Assembly (NCBI GenBank): GCA_946997485.1
Contig: CAMPVF010000008.1
Span: forward strand, 1 to 64,000
Source of the DNA: an uncultured Atopobium sp.
Lineage (GTDB): Bacteria > Actinomycetota > Coriobacteriia > Coriobacteriales > Atopobiaceae
Length of the DNA: 64,000 bases
Direction: 5' to 3'
In this document: positions 34,530 through 44,677 of the stretch, one piece after another
Numbering within the stretch: the first letter of the stretch is position 1
How the letters are laid out: every line of letters begins with the position of its first letter
Notes under the pieces: model-generated
Told to the model about the DNA's origin: nothing
Database searches by the model: none
The model's input: the letters and a program-made list of their open reading frames with translations, nothing else
Position numbers and translations under genes: made by a program

Positions 34530-35525
34530 CTACCACACACGCGTAAGCGTAAAGCTGCACACCGATGCCGCGCCCGCTTCATGCAACGCGCGCGCAGCTT
34601 CGATAACACTCGCACCAGTGGTGAGCGTGTCGTCGAGCACAAGCATATGTTTTTGTTGAATGGCTTCGGGCTGCACCACAAGCATGCTATGAGCCAAATT
34701 GCTCATGCGCTGCTGCTTATTGAGCACACGCTGATCGGCTGCATACGGCCGCGCAAGTGCATCGATATAGGGAATGGTAATCACGTCTGCAAAAAGGCGT
34801 GCTACAAGTTCCATATGATCGAAACCGCGGTAGGTATACGCAGCTTTTGTAGCAGGCACAAAGCACACACCATCAAAGCCTGTCACGGTTGCAGCGCTCA
34901 TTGATGCAGCTATGGACGCAGATGCAGGTACATCCTGCTGGGACAATTCCTGCGCCGCGCCCGGCGCATCCGGAGCACACGGCGGCGCGTGCGCGATGTA
35001 TGCTTCGAAATAAACTGCCATAAGCGCAGCTATATAGGGTGCAAGACGCGTATCACGTGCATCTTTATAGCTAGTAATAAATCGCTTAGCAAACGATGCA
35101 TACTCAAGCACGCTCCAGCTTGCACCCTGTCCATACGCAGCCGCGCGCTCCCACGCCTCGCCATGAACACCGCAGCAAAGCCAACCAAACGGCGCGCCAC
35201 ACACACGGCACGCAAACGCAGCTTGTATCCACGGCAACGCATAAAAACACTGCTCACAACAAAAGGTGTGAGGAACTCCGCAGCCAAGACAAAGTGGAAG
35301 CGCACACAGCTCTTCGGCCATATGCACAACCCAGGAAAGCGACATACGTGACGTTATATGCGCAGGTAGCAATTGTTGTTGAGGGGTATGTGTGCCAACA
35401 GCACACGCAGAAGACACATTAAAAAGTGCCATACATCGGGCAAGTACGCTTGTAAAATAGCCATACGTGCAGGGACTTTTGCGAGAAGAAACAAAAGAAT
35501 TATCCACAATAACACCTATGTGCAC
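34530..35525 (-). CDS. comF: ComF-family phosphoribosyltransferase-like protein
   Basis: A protein of up to 331 residues. The N-terminal Zn-ribbon type cysteines (CLGCGVPHTFCCEQC, CRVCGAPF) and the C-terminal PRT loop MLVLDDTLTTGAS are the ComF hallmarks. ComF takes part in DNA uptake and transformation in competent bacteria, with an unclear biochemical role. A 60-residue insertion rich in Ala and Asp lies mid-protein. The start is uncertain: the longest frame begins with GTG and no clear ribosome site; internal ATGs at about codons 32 and 61 are alternatives. Confidence 0.75.
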   Translation of the reverse strand: MHIGVIVDNSFVSSRKSPCTYGYFTSVLARCMALFNVSSACAVGTHTPQQQLLPAHITSRMSLSWVVHMAEELCALPLCLGCGVPHTFCCEQCFYALPWIQAAFACRVCGAPFGWLCCGVHGEAWERAAAYGQGASWSVLEYASFAKRFITSYKDARDTRLAPYIAALMAVYFEAYIAHAPPCAPDAPGAAQELSQQDVPASASIAASMSAATVTGFDGVCFVPATKAAYTYRGFDHMELVARLFADVITIPYIDALARPYAADQRVLNKQQRMSNLAHSMLVVQPEAIQQKHMLVLDDTLTTGASVIEAARALHEAGAASVCSFTLTRVW

Positions 35526-35635
35526 GTTAGCCCAACATGCACCTTAAGTGTACCAGATAGGCCGTGGCCGCACAAGCACAAATGTTCGAAAATTAGCACC
35601 AAAATGCGCGGGCATTCGCCCTTGTGATGTGCCAG

Positions 35636-36454
35636 CTACAGCACAAATTTTTCGATAACTTCAGCCACGCCACCCTCGTCGTTAGTAGCATGTGTTACAT
35701 AATTTGCCATACGTTTATAGGCATCGCCGCCGTTTGCCATGCACACGCCAAGTCCCGCCGCACGTATCATTTCGGCATCGTTATCAGAATCGCCAATAGC
35801 AATAACATCGTGCATATCAATGCCCAAATACGCAGCTAAACGCGTTAATCCCGATGCTTTTGAAACGCCTTTGGCATTAAATTCAAGGTAGCGATCCGAA
35901 GAAAACGTGGTATCAAGCGCAGATGCAATGGGCGGCATTGTTTTGCTAATCGTATGCAAATAATCAAGACTGAGGTTCATATACAAAATTTTAACGAGAT
36001 GCGAACCCTTTAGAAATTCGATTGAGCGCTGCGTTGTGGCAACCGACGGAATATGAAGCGCGTCGAACACTTCCTGATCGGCGGCGTTAAGCGGCGTTGT
36101 CCAAATGGTATTGAGGGTATATAAATGCACATCTACCGTGCCTAGCTCGCAGCCATATTGCCAGATGGCATTACAATCGTCCCACGACAAGCCATCCTCA
36201 AGCGCACAGATACGATTGTGATAATTTTCGGTTATACACGCACCATTAAATGACACCGAATATGTGTGTTTGCGCTGGTACATGCCAAGTTCATGGAGCA
36301 CTTCTTGCATAATGTTAAAACTACGTCCGCTGCAGGGCACCACGTACACGCCCTGCTCCATTGCGCGTGCAATAGCACGTCTGTTACGCTCGGGCACATG
36401 ATGATCGCTTCCAAGCAGCGTTTCGTCTAAATCGAGTGCAATAAGCTTGTACAT
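35636..36454 (-). CDS. Cof-type HAD hydrolase
   Basis: A 272-residue HAD phosphatase of the Cof (IIB) subfamily. Motif I LIALDLDETLLGSD, motif II VVPCSGRSF, motif III Lys in FNAKGVSKASGLTRL, motif IV AIGDSDNDAEMIRAA. These enzymes dephosphorylate sugar phosphates or nucleotide cofactors; the substrate cannot be told. The ATG at 36454 has GAGGAG 4 bases upstream. Confidence 0.92.
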   Translation of the reverse strand: MYKLIALDLDETLLGSDHHVPERNRRAIARAMEQGVYVVPCSGRSFNIMQEVLHELGMYQRKHTYSVSFNGACITENYHNRICALEDGLSWDDCNAIWQYGCELGTVDVHLYTLNTIWTTPLNAADQEVFDALHIPSVATTQRSIEFLKGSHLVKILYMNLSLDYLHTISKTMPPIASALDTTFSSDRYLEFNAKGVSKASGLTRLAAYLGIDMHDVIAIGDSDNDAEMIRAAGLGVCMANGGDAYKRMANYVTHATNDEGGVAEVIEKFVL

Positions 36455-36597
36455 AAAACTCCTCGCGCATACATCGCTTTCAATGCGTGGCAATTACGTA
36501 GCTTGTCACTGCAGTATTACAGCAGCGTACAGGCGGACAGAGCACGCAAGGCGAACAGTAAGCCAGGCACACACATACTCAAACTGGTAATAACCAC

Positions 36598-37686
36598 TTA
36601 CTCAGTATACGACGCACGCACAGTTTCATCATGGGGAATAAATAAATGGCAAGAATTTTTCCATAATGCACGATACACTGATTCTGCAGGTAGCGCAGGT
36701 GTTTTACGCACATCAGCCAGCGCCGCTGCTGTAAACACAACATATGCCGGCTCGCACTCCTCGCCCCGCAGAGGAACAGGTGCCATATATGGCGCATCGG
36801 TTTCAACAACCATCTGGCTGGGCGGACACGCGCGCAGTGCATCGCGCACATACCCCGCAGAGGCAAAAGTTGATACACCACCAAACGCAATGGTACATCC
36901 CCGCTCAACAAATGGCTGCATAACATCATACGTAGAGGTAAAACAGTGCAAAATGCAGCCAGCTTGTGGAATACCAATCTCGTCGATAACATCGAGCGCA
37001 CACATGTGAGCATGAGCGCTCGTATCGTTTACATTGTCGCGAATATGCAGCTCAACCGGAAGATTATACTCACGCGCACACGCAAGCTGCCAGCGCAAAG
37101 CATGCACTTGCTCGCGCAAAGGACAGGTGTTATAGGGGCCTTCGTCGATGCCAATCTCGCCAATACCAACCACATGCGGGCTCGCACACATAGCTTCGAT
37201 GGTTTGTTTTATGCAGGGCGAAAGCGAGGCTGCGTTATAGGGATGCACGCCCACCATGGCAAATACGTGCGAAAATAGCATGTCCGCATAGGGTGCACGG
37301 TAGGGTTCACAGCAGGACGTACGAACGTCTGCTGCAGGTTTGTTCACGGACATATACAAGCCTGCCTGCACAGAATCAACAATGTGCCGCGCGTCTTCGC
37401 AGCTGCGCTCTATCCACGAGGAAATGGCTTCGGCCGACGTAAAGCCCAGGGCAGCATCTTCAACGGGGTCTATGGGATTTACAATCATGCCAACGTGGGC
37501 AAACGCCGCGCGTGCAAGCGCTGAAGCGGGCGTTATCGCAGATAAGCAGTGCATATGCGTGTGCGTATCGCACACGGGCGCACATGCAGATACGGGCGCA
37601 GGCACAATGGCAGATGCGTGCTTGGTGCCAAAAAGCGTGCCATCGCTATACAAACACGCAGCTTGAGTAAGGTTTTTATCGTGCAT
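36598..37686 (-). CDS. tatD: TatD-family metal-dependent hydrolase
   Basis: A 362-residue TatD DNase-like protein: metal ligands in DTHTHMHC, VGIGEIGID, ELHIRD, GCILHCF and VVETDAPYM. It is about 100 residues longer than typical TatD (260), with an insert after the first motif (about 60-150). It follows rsmA by one base, its ribosome site AAAGGAG overlapping the rsmA stop, so the two are cotranscribed. The metG-tatD-rsmA neighbourhood is common in Gram-positive genomes. Confidence 0.88.
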   Translation of the reverse strand: MHDKNLTQAACLYSDGTLFGTKHASAIVPAPVSACAPVCDTHTHMHCLSAITPASALARAAFAHVGMIVNPIDPVEDAALGFTSAEAISSWIERSCEDARHIVDSVQAGLYMSVNKPAADVRTSCCEPYRAPYADMLFSHVFAMVGVHPYNAASLSPCIKQTIEAMCASPHVVGIGEIGIDEGPYNTCPLREQVHALRWQLACAREYNLPVELHIRDNVNDTSAHAHMCALDVIDEIGIPQAGCILHCFTSTYDVMQPFVERGCTIAFGGVSTFASAGYVRDALRACPPSQMVVETDAPYMAPVPLRGEECEPAYVVFTAAALADVRKTPALPAESVYRALWKNSCHLFIPHDETVRASYTE

Positions 37687-37687
37687 A

Positions 37688-38725
37688 CTACTCCTTTAGC
37701 GCGCGACCACCTAACGAAAACGCCTCAAGCGCACCGTGAGTCTGAAGATGTGTGTACAGCTCAACAAATTGCGTAGCATGCAGCACTTCGGCTCGAATAG
37801 CTGGAGCAAGCTGCATATCACATAAACACGCGCGCGTGATATCGGGCGCGATACCAGCAGCACTCAAACAATTGACGAGCGTTTTGCGGCGCTGCGCAAA
37901 CGCTGCATCAATAAGCACGCACACACGACGGCGCAATTCACCATCGCATACAAGATCTGCAGGCGCATGGCGCTGCAAGGCAATTACCTGCGACGTTACA
38001 TGCGGCGCGGGCATAAAACTCGATGGCTTTACCACAAACGATCCGGCAGGCGCGGCATACAACGCAAGTTTTGCAGAATAAGCGCCATACAGCTTATCGT
38101 GTGGCTTTGCCGCCATACGACACGCCACCTCCGACTGCACCATAACCGTCATGCGTTCAAGCTGCGGCATGTCCTCAAAATATTGAAGCACAAGCGTGGC
38201 TGCAATTTGGTAGGGCAAGTTGGCAACAAGCGCTGCAGGCTGCGGTATATTCCGCGCCTTACAAAACGCCTGCAGCGATGCAGCATCTACACGCAGCGCA
38301 TCGCTATGATACACGTGCATAGCGTTTGCATATAACGCGCAGGTAGAGGCAAGTACGTCGAGCAAATCGTCGTCTTTTTCGATAGCGATAAGCTGACAGT
38401 GTTGCTGCAAAAGTGCCAAGCTAAGCGTACCTATGCCAGGACCAACCTCAAGCAGGGATGTGTGAGCGCACGGCTGTGCAAGTGCAAGAATTTTGCCGAT
38501 AACAGCATCGTCCACCAAAAAATTTTGGCCAAGGCGATGCTTTGCATATAAACCGTGCTGCTCAAGCACGCGGCGCGTGGCGCGCGGATTGGCAAGCGGT
38601 GAAAACGGTGCCGCTGCAGCTACAGGTGTTGCTGCGGGTACGTCCGCGGCTTCAGGTGCAGAAGGCAAAAACGCGGCACGCTCAACAGATTTTGCAGATA
38701 ATGACTGGCGCGAGGTGTGCTTCAT
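37688..38725 (-). CDS. rsmA: 16S rRNA dimethyladenosine transferase
   Basis: A 345-residue KsgA-type enzyme dimethylating A1518 and A1519 of 16S rRNA. Motifs: RLGQNFLVDDAVIGKIL, SAM site LLEVGPGIGTLSLAL, acidic IAIEKDDDL, catalytic NLPYQIAATL. About 45 extra Ala/Pro-rich residues lie before the usual start. The ATG overlaps the metG stop codon by one base (TAATG), so translation is coupled. Confidence 0.94.
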   Translation of the reverse strand: MKHTSRQSLSAKSVERAAFLPSAPEAADVPAATPVAAAAPFSPLANPRATRRVLEQHGLYAKHRLGQNFLVDDAVIGKILALAQPCAHTSLLEVGPGIGTLSLALLQQHCQLIAIEKDDDLLDVLASTCALYANAMHVYHSDALRVDAASLQAFCKARNIPQPAALVANLPYQIAATLVLQYFEDMPQLERMTVMVQSEVACRMAAKPHDKLYGAYSAKLALYAAPAGSFVVKPSSFMPAPHVTSQVIALQRHAPADLVCDGELRRRVCVLIDAAFAQRRKTLVNCLSAAGIAPDITRACLCDMQLAPAIRAEVLHATQFVELYTHLQTHGALEAFSLGGRALKE

Positions 38726-40413
38726 TAGTTTTTGGTGTCGATTCTAGGGAAGAGCGGCGCGTCACACACAACGGCGCACGGTGCCGAAAGTCCGCCCCAA
38801 GCACAGAGCTTTTCGAGAATAAGATCGATGCTCAGGCAACTGTTAAGAATTTCGGCTTCTGGCTCCAATCCCATACGGCACAAAACTTCGTGCGACGTGT
38901 GCGGCATGATTGGTGCCAACAGGTGCGCAGCGATACGAATCGATTCGAGCAAATTAAGCATAATACGTGCAAGCTGCTGTGCATCCTTGTCATTAGTGGC
39001 TGCCGTTTTTGCAAGCGTCCAGGGTGCCATGTCTTCGATGTAGTGATTTGCCGCGTGAATGAGCTTCATAACAGCCTGTTTTGCATCAGCATAGCGCATC
39101 TGTTCCATTGCAGCAGAGTACTCTGCAAACAACCCATCATCAACAATGTCGCGCAGCACATTGTGCTCATCGTGCCAGCCATCAAAAATTGCGGGCGTTT
39201 GTCCATCAAAATACTTAGCGCACATCGAAAGCGTGCGCGAAACCAAATTACCCCAGCTATTGGCAAGGTCGGCGTTATATACCTGCTTCATACGGTCAAA
39301 AGAAATAGCCGAATCTTCACCGTGAATAACGTCGCACATAAAGTAGTAGCGATACCCATCAATGCCAAGCAAGTCGATAACCTCTTGCGGTGCAATAGCG
39401 TTACCACGCGATTTCGACATTTTCTCGGCATTGCCCGTTTCGCTGTTGCGTACCGTTAAAAAGCCGTGCGCAAATACGTGCTCGGGCAGCGCTTCGTTAA
39501 TTGCCATAAGCATAGCCGGCCAAATAATACAGTGAAAACGAATGATGTCCTTGCCCACAACATGGCACTGAGCAGGCCATCTAAAGGCAAATTGGTTTTT
39601 GCGGATGGGGTCGTCTTCGCCGTAAAATACCGACGTCATGTAGTTGAGAAGTGCATCAAACCACACGTAGGTAACGTGTTTCGTATCAAACGGTACCGGA
39701 ATACCCCAATCAAAGCTCGTACGGCTTACCGACAAATCTTGCAGGCCGCCCTCAACAAAACTGCGCACCTCGTTCATACGAAACGTTGGCTGCACAAAGT
39801 CGGGATGCTTGGCATACAGCTCAAGCAGCCTATCTTGGAACGCCGAAAGCTTAAAGAAATACGACTCTTCTTCTACGCGCTTGAGCGGACGCTGGCAATC
39901 GGGACACAGGTGCTCATCTGCGCTTTGATGCTCCTGTGCGGCATGGCTGAGCTGCGTGGGCGTAAAGTAGGTTTCGCACGGCAAACAATACCATCCGTCG
40001 TAGGTGCCCTTGTACAAATAGCCCGACTCACGCATACGATTCCACAGCGTTTGCACTGCTTTATACTGCCGAGGCTCAGTTGTGCGAATAAAATCGTCGT
40101 ACGAAATATTAAGTGTTTTCCACAAATCCTTAAACAGAGGTGCCTGCGCATCGCACCACTCTTGCGGAGAGTAGCCGTGCTCCTGCGCCGCCTGCGCAAC
40201 TTTTTCGCCGTGCTCGTCCATACCCGTTAAAAAGCGCACGTTATAGCCCATACTGCGGCGATAACGCGCCTGTACATCGCACAAAAGCGTGCAATACGCG
40301 GTGCCCAAGTGCGGAGCTGCGTTTACATAATAGATAGGCGTAGTAATGTAATACGACGGCTGATTAAATTCGGGCTGATGCTCGGTAATCATATCGCGAA
40401 ATTCTTGTGACAT
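38725..40413 (-). CDS. metG: Methionyl-tRNA synthetase
   Basis: A 562-residue class I synthetase. HIGH-type motif HLGT (about 35), zinc knuckles CLPCETYF and CPDCQRPL (about 143 and 171), KMSKS in KMSKSRGN (about 331), and the anticodon helical domain. It lacks the C-terminal tRNA-binding OB domain of longer MetG forms. The ATG at 40413 has TAGGAG 6 bases upstream; the longer frame adds 10 residues. First gene of metG-rsmA-tatD. Confidence 0.96.
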   Translation of the reverse strand: MSQEFRDMITEHQPEFNQPSYYITTPIYYVNAAPHLGTAYCTLLCDVQARYRRSMGYNVRFLTGMDEHGEKVAQAAQEHGYSPQEWCDAQAPLFKDLWKTLNISYDDFIRTTEPRQYKAVQTLWNRMRESGYLYKGTYDGWYCLPCETYFTPTQLSHAAQEHQSADEHLCPDCQRPLKRVEEESYFFKLSAFQDRLLELYAKHPDFVQPTFRMNEVRSFVEGGLQDLSVSRTSFDWGIPVPFDTKHVTYVWFDALLNYMTSVFYGEDDPIRKNQFAFRWPAQCHVVGKDIIRFHCIIWPAMLMAINEALPEHVFAHGFLTVRNSETGNAEKMSKSRGNAIAPQEVIDLLGIDGYRYYFMCDVIHGEDSAISFDRMKQVYNADLANSWGNLVSRTLSMCAKYFDGQTPAIFDGWHDEHNVLRDIVDDGLFAEYSAAMEQMRYADAKQAVMKLIHAANHYIEDMAPWTLAKTAATNDKDAQQLARIMLNLLESIRIAAHLLAPIMPHTSHEVLCRMGLEPEAEILNSCLSIDLILEKLCAWGGLSAPCAVVCDAPLFPRIDTKN

Positions 40414-40512
40414 AAGCGCTCCTATTATGTAACGTACTAACACGGGTCAAACCAACCCACGGCAAAAATATCATACCTGCCTATTGTACTCTAGATTGCG
40501 AGCGGGCGCACA

Positions 40513-41412
40513 CTACTCCTTTGCTGCCTCAAGAGCAGCAACAATAGCATCATACACCTGAGCGCGCGGCAGGTTATAGGTGCTTGCAAGTTCTTTTGCT
40601 AATTGTGTTGGACGAATATTCCCAGCTATACCAGCGTGTATGGCATCCTCAAGCGCCGGCTTCTCACCCGCGCCGGCGTCCGCACCTGCAGCATCAAAGC
40701 GCGCACACGAAAGCTCCCGGCTGGTGGCTTCGTCACATTCAACCACAATAACGCACTCCCCTTTAAGCGGAGTTGTTGCACAGCGCTGCGCGATGATTTC
40801 TGCAAGCTCGCACGCACGGGCGCGCTGCACTTCTTCGTGCACTTTAGTAAGCTCGCGCACAAGGGCAACGCGGCGGGTTGGCATAACAGCTGCAAGCGCA
40901 TGCAACGTTGCACATACGCGGTGGGGTGATTCGTAAATAATGCAGGTAGCGGGTATTGTCGATAACACGCGCAGACGCTTATCAATTGCCGACTGCTTGC
41001 GCGGCAAAAAGCCTTCAAAGAAAAAAGAGGACGAATTAAGCCCGCTAGCCGCAAGGGCGCATACCACGGCCGAAGGTCCGGGAATAACTTCGATATGCAC
41101 GCCCGCATCAAGCGCGGCGTCTACCAGCACTTGTCCGGGATCGGATATGGCAGGCATGCCAGCATCGGACACAAAACACACATGCTCACCTGCAAAAACA
41201 CGCTGCAGCACCTCGTTTGTGCGCGCGGCAATGGTATGCTCATCGCAGCGCATAAGCGGCACGTGAATCGAAAACGCAGAAAGAAGTTTAGATGTAACGC
41301 GCGTATCCTCGCACAGCAAAAGCTGAGCTGCGGCAAGCGTTTGTTGCACGCGCGGCGACGCGTCACTAAGATTGCCAATGGGGGTTCCGATAATAGATAT
41401 GTAACCACTCAT
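40513..41412 (-). CDS. rsmI: 16S rRNA (cytidine-1402-2'-O)-methyltransferase
   Basis: A 299-residue tetrapyrrole-methylase-fold enzyme. N-terminal ISIIGTPIGNLSDASPR, LLCEDTRVTSKLL, SDAGMPAISDPG, YESPHRV and LVRELTKVHEEV all match RsmI, which methylates the ribose of C1402 with RsmH acting on the base. It lies upstream of metG on the same strand with a 100-base gap. AAAGGA is 11-12 bases from the ATG. Confidence 0.95.
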   Translation of the reverse strand: MSGYISIIGTPIGNLSDASPRVQQTLAAAQLLLCEDTRVTSKLLSAFSIHVPLMRCDEHTIAARTNEVLQRVFAGEHVCFVSDAGMPAISDPGQVLVDAALDAGVHIEVIPGPSAVVCALAASGLNSSSFFFEGFLPRKQSAIDKRLRVLSTIPATCIIYESPHRVCATLHALAAVMPTRRVALVRELTKVHEEVQRARACELAEIIAQRCATTPLKGECVIVVECDEATSRELSCARFDAAGADAGAGEKPALEDAIHAGIAGNIRPTQLAKELASTYNLPRAQVYDAIVAALEAAKE

Positions 41413-41472
41413 ATGTGTGTATTCCTTTATGGTAATAAGACAAATAGCTGCGAAAACGAACGGACAAGACAG

Positions 41473-42522
41473 CTAGCGCGCGCACAGCATGCCACGCTCA
41501 AACGACGAGAACGTGGTGCGCGCATCCCACCCCGAGAGGCGATTTTCGGTTTTCCATGTTTGGAAAAACCACGCCGCGCACGACTTATACAACGCGAGCT
41601 GGTCGGAGGTGTAAATGCGCTCGTAAGCAATGTGACCTTCGGGCGTAGTGGTGCTGTCAAGACCAGGAAGTGCCGCGCACCACGTGCCCACCATAACGCG
41701 GAAACCCGTTTTTTCTGCCTGCGCAATATAGCTGCGTGCATGCTGCACGAGCTGTTGCATCGACATAATTCCCGTCATGCCAAAATAGTCGTCAAAATGG
41801 TCGAGGTGCACGTCAATCATAGTATTTTTGTAATGACCCGCCGCCATAAACTGTTTCCAGGCAAGCGGCTTTTGCGCGTCGGGCATAATAACAAACACGT
41901 CGTCTCCCGCGTAGGTACGAATGGTGTGGTAGGCCTCGCGATAATAATTGCGCAGCTGATGAAAAGCAATACCCCCGGTAGTATGAAAACCAACACGCTG
42001 CTTTACCTTGGGATTTGAGGCAACTTCTATGCCAGCGAGTGCGGCGCGAAATGCGTAGCGCTTTGCAAGCGCGGCAAGCACGTTAATCATCTGTGGTTTG
42101 TATTCGGTAAACGACGAAAATTCGGGCACGACATCAGCAAGCTTGCCCTCATTACCAGGCTGAATAGTAAGCACCATAATAATTTTAAGACCAAGCTCAT
42201 CGGCCCAATCAAAGGCATTATCGAGCACGTCGGCACAGCCAATAAACGGGCTTTTAATAGGTCCGGCATTGCCAAACACATACCACGGCACGCTTATACG
42301 CACGGCATTAAACCCGCGCGCGGCAATATTTTTAAAATCGTCCTCGTCAATAAAATACCTGCGATGAGCACGGATGAGCTCGTCATATTCTTCATGCGAA
42401 AGCACCTGAACCAAGCCCAGCTCATCTAAGGTGTTTGCCTGAGCAAAATACTCAGATGAAATCCAGGGTTCAAGAGAAAGCCAACCTGTGAGATTAACGC
42501 CGTGCAAGGCAACGTTAGACAT
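41473..42522 (-). CDS. GH5-fold protein, probably lacking both catalytic glutamates
   Basis: A 349-residue cytoplasmic (no signal) glycoside hydrolase 5-like protein, closest in motif order to exo-beta-1,3-glucanases: NLTGWLSLEPWI, FNAVRISVPWYVF, IDVHLDHF and a Trp-rich end AWFFQTWKTENRLSGW. At the acid/base position, where active enzymes read IELLNEP, it reads IEVASNP. At the nucleophile position, usually VGEWS, it reads VGTWC. Both essential Glu seem replaced (Asn and Thr), and the HGAPG-type loop is TIQPGN. It may be a non-catalytic sugar-binding protein or act by another mechanism. GAAGGA lies 6 bases upstream. Confidence 0.8.
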   Translation of the reverse strand: MSNVALHGVNLTGWLSLEPWISSEYFAQANTLDELGLVQVLSHEEYDELIRAHRRYFIDEDDFKNIAARGFNAVRISVPWYVFGNAGPIKSPFIGCADVLDNAFDWADELGLKIIMVLTIQPGNEGKLADVVPEFSSFTEYKPQMINVLAALAKRYAFRAALAGIEVASNPKVKQRVGFHTTGGIAFHQLRNYYREAYHTIRTYAGDDVFVIMPDAQKPLAWKQFMAAGHYKNTMIDVHLDHFDDYFGMTGIMSMQQLVQHARSYIAQAEKTGFRVMVGTWCAALPGLDSTTTPEGHIAYERIYTSDQLALYKSCAAWFFQTWKTENRLSGWDARTTFSSFERGMLCAR

Positions 42523-42684
42523 CCTCGTCCTTCCGCAGAATGATTGCTACTTTTGAGTATACCCCCCAGGCTAGACAAAACAAGCTCAGATTACAAATTA
42601 AAGTGATACGCATAGTATCTGCGCGCATGAGCTGCGCGCACAAGCTACGCGCACAAGCTGCAATGCATGCGTACTGGTTTTTTG

Positions 42685-43230
42685 TTAGAGCTCGTTTACA
42701 TGCGACGGCGAAACCATGCAGCGCGCACCAGCAGCGTCGTCGGTGTTAAGCGTAGATGGCACGCCAAGCATTTCTTCGAGCGTACGCCAGGCAAGCTCGG
42801 CACACTTTACACGCGCAGGCATATGCGAAATATCTTTGAGAAGCGCTGCGTCATCAAGCTGCGCTACATCGTCGCTGCCGCGAAGCTCGCCTCGAATCAT
42901 ACGACCAAAAAGGCCACACATATCCCCTGCTTGAGCAGGTGTTTTATCGAGAATACAATCGCACATCATGTCGGCAGACGCCTGTGAAATAGCGCAGCCG
43001 TGCCCCTGGTAAGAAGCATCGGTAATGCGCGCGGCATCGCCCTCGCCCTCAACTACCAGGTAAAACGTGAGCTCATCGCCGCAGGAGGGGTTTACGCCTT
43101 CGTGCGTGTGCGTGGGCTTCTCAATCACATAGTTGTAATCGGGATGATTTACGTGATCCATAAAAAGTGCGTTATAAATATTGCCCGCACCAGCCGCGGA
43201 GCTTTGTGCCATTGATGGTGTGTTATCCAT
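42685..43230 (-). CDS. sufU: Fe-S assembly protein SufU
   Basis: A 181-residue IscU/NifU-like protein of the SufU type with the zinc/sulfur-relay cysteines in NPSCGDELTFYL, HGCAISQASADMMCDCI and RVKCAELAWRTL, and the SufU-specific insertion. It accepts sulfur from SufS. The ATG at 43230 has GGAAGG 6 bases upstream and overlaps the sufS stop by 8 bases; the longer frame adds 47 residues and is rejected. Last gene of sufCBDSU. Confidence 0.93.
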   Translation of the reverse strand: MDNTPSMAQSSAAGAGNIYNALFMDHVNHPDYNYVIEKPTHTHEGVNPSCGDELTFYLVVEGEGDAARITDASYQGHGCAISQASADMMCDCILDKTPAQAGDMCGLFGRMIRGELRGSDDVAQLDDAALLKDISHMPARVKCAELAWRTLEEMLGVPSTLNTDDAAGARCMVSPSHVNEL

Positions 43231-44482
43231 GAAAAACCTTCCATACCTGCTGCAATGCATCTGCAAGCCGTTCGATATCGTGTGCATCGTTATAAAATGC
43301 AATACTCGCGCGACAGGTGCTTTGCAAACCCATCGACACAAGCAGGGGCTGTGCACAATGATGACCTGCACGAATGCACACCTGATGCGCGTCTAAAATA
43401 GACGACACATCGTGCGGATGAATGCCAGAAACATTAAACGACACAACACCCACGTGGCGCGCGCCTTCGGAAGGCCCATATACGTCCACAAAGTCGAGCG
43501 CAGAGAGCGTGTCGTATAAATACCGTGAAAGCAGCTGCTCGCGCGCTTCAAGCGCGTGCATATCGTGCGCCTGTAAATAGGCAACTGCCTTGCCAAACGC
43601 ATAAATGCCCGCAGCGTCCTGCGTGCCTGCCTCAAACTTTTCGGGTGCGGGCGCCCAGGTAGCATGATCCTCGCTTACCTGCTCAATCATTTCGCCACCT
43701 GTTAAAAATACGGGCAGCTTACTTTGCAGCTCAGATGATGCCCACAGCACACCCACACCAAAGGGGCCAAGCATTTTATGCCCCGAAAACGCTAGCGCGT
43801 CAGCATGCAAATCGTGCACGGAAACGGGCAGATGCGGCACACTTTGCGCGCCATCAACCACCATGTAGGCACCGTGCGCGTGCGCAACCTGCGCAATGTG
43901 CGCAATGTTGTTTTGCACGCCAAGCACGTTAGACACCTGCGTTACCGAAACAATTTTTGTACGATTGGTAATGGTAGAAGCAAGCTCATCGTCACTAATG
44001 CAAAAATTCTCATCAAAGCGCAGGTATTTGAGGTGCGCGCCATGTGCGCGACAGGCCTCTTGCCACGGAATAAGATTTGAGTGATGTTCCATGCCCGAAA
44101 TAACAACCTCATCACCCGGCTGCAAACACAGCTTTGCTAAGCTCGCTGCAATAAGGTTGAGCGATTCGGTTGTATTGCGCGTAAACACAATTTCCTCGGG
44201 TTTGGGATTGCCGCTCTCATCGGTGGCATCAATAAATTCTGCAACGCGCCTGCGTGCGTCGTTGATACCGCGCGTAGCCGCAACCGAAAGCCCGTACAGG
44301 CCGCGCAGCGGATTTGCGTTCATGGTGGTATAAAACTCGGTGAGCGCCTGAATAACTGTGTGCGGACGCTGGGCAGTCGCGGCGCTGTCGAGGTATGCAA
44401 GCTGCGGATTTGCAGCCAAAAGCGGAAAATCTGCCTTATACGGATTTGCCGCTATCGCAGCATACTGAGCATCGGTAAGCAT
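43223..44482 (-). CDS. sufS: Cysteine desulfurase
   Basis: A 419-residue PLP enzyme producing persulfide sulfur from cysteine. PLP Lys lies in AFSGHKMLGPFGVGVLW (about 235); catalytic Cys in RAGHHCAQPL (about 374), with the class II short loop. Other motifs: YLDSAATAQRP, EEIVFTRNTTESLNLIA, VDGAQSVPH. GGGAG lies 10 bases upstream. A 195-base gap with small GTGCAC/AAACGCAC repeats separates it from sufD. Confidence 0.96.
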   Translation of the reverse strand: MLTDAQYAAIAANPYKADFPLLAANPQLAYLDSAATAQRPHTVIQALTEFYTTMNANPLRGLYGLSVAATRGINDARRRVAEFIDATDESGNPKPEEIVFTRNTTESLNLIAASLAKLCLQPGDEVVISGMEHHSNLIPWQEACRAHGAHLKYLRFDENFCISDDELASTITNRTKIVSVTQVSNVLGVQNNIAHIAQVAHAHGAYMVVDGAQSVPHLPVSVHDLHADALAFSGHKMLGPFGVGVLWASSELQSKLPVFLTGGEMIEQVSEDHATWAPAPEKFEAGTQDAAGIYAFGKAVAYLQAHDMHALEAREQLLSRYLYDTLSALDFVDVYGPSEGARHVGVVSFNVSGIHPHDVSSILDAHQVCIRAGHHCAQPLLVSMGLQSTCRASIAFYNDAHDIERLADALQQVWKVFHG

Positions 44483-44677
44483 GTACTACAATCTCCCTTA
44501 CGAGCACCCCGCAGCGCGGCAAAAACGCTGCTTAGGCAGGGTGCAGGATGTGGTTTGTGAAACGTGCAGGCACAAACGCGAACGTGCGCGCGGACGCACA
44601 AACGCACAAACAAACGCACGCAAAGGTGCACATAAAGGTGCACATAACAACACGTTCGTGCGCTGCACACGAGTTGG

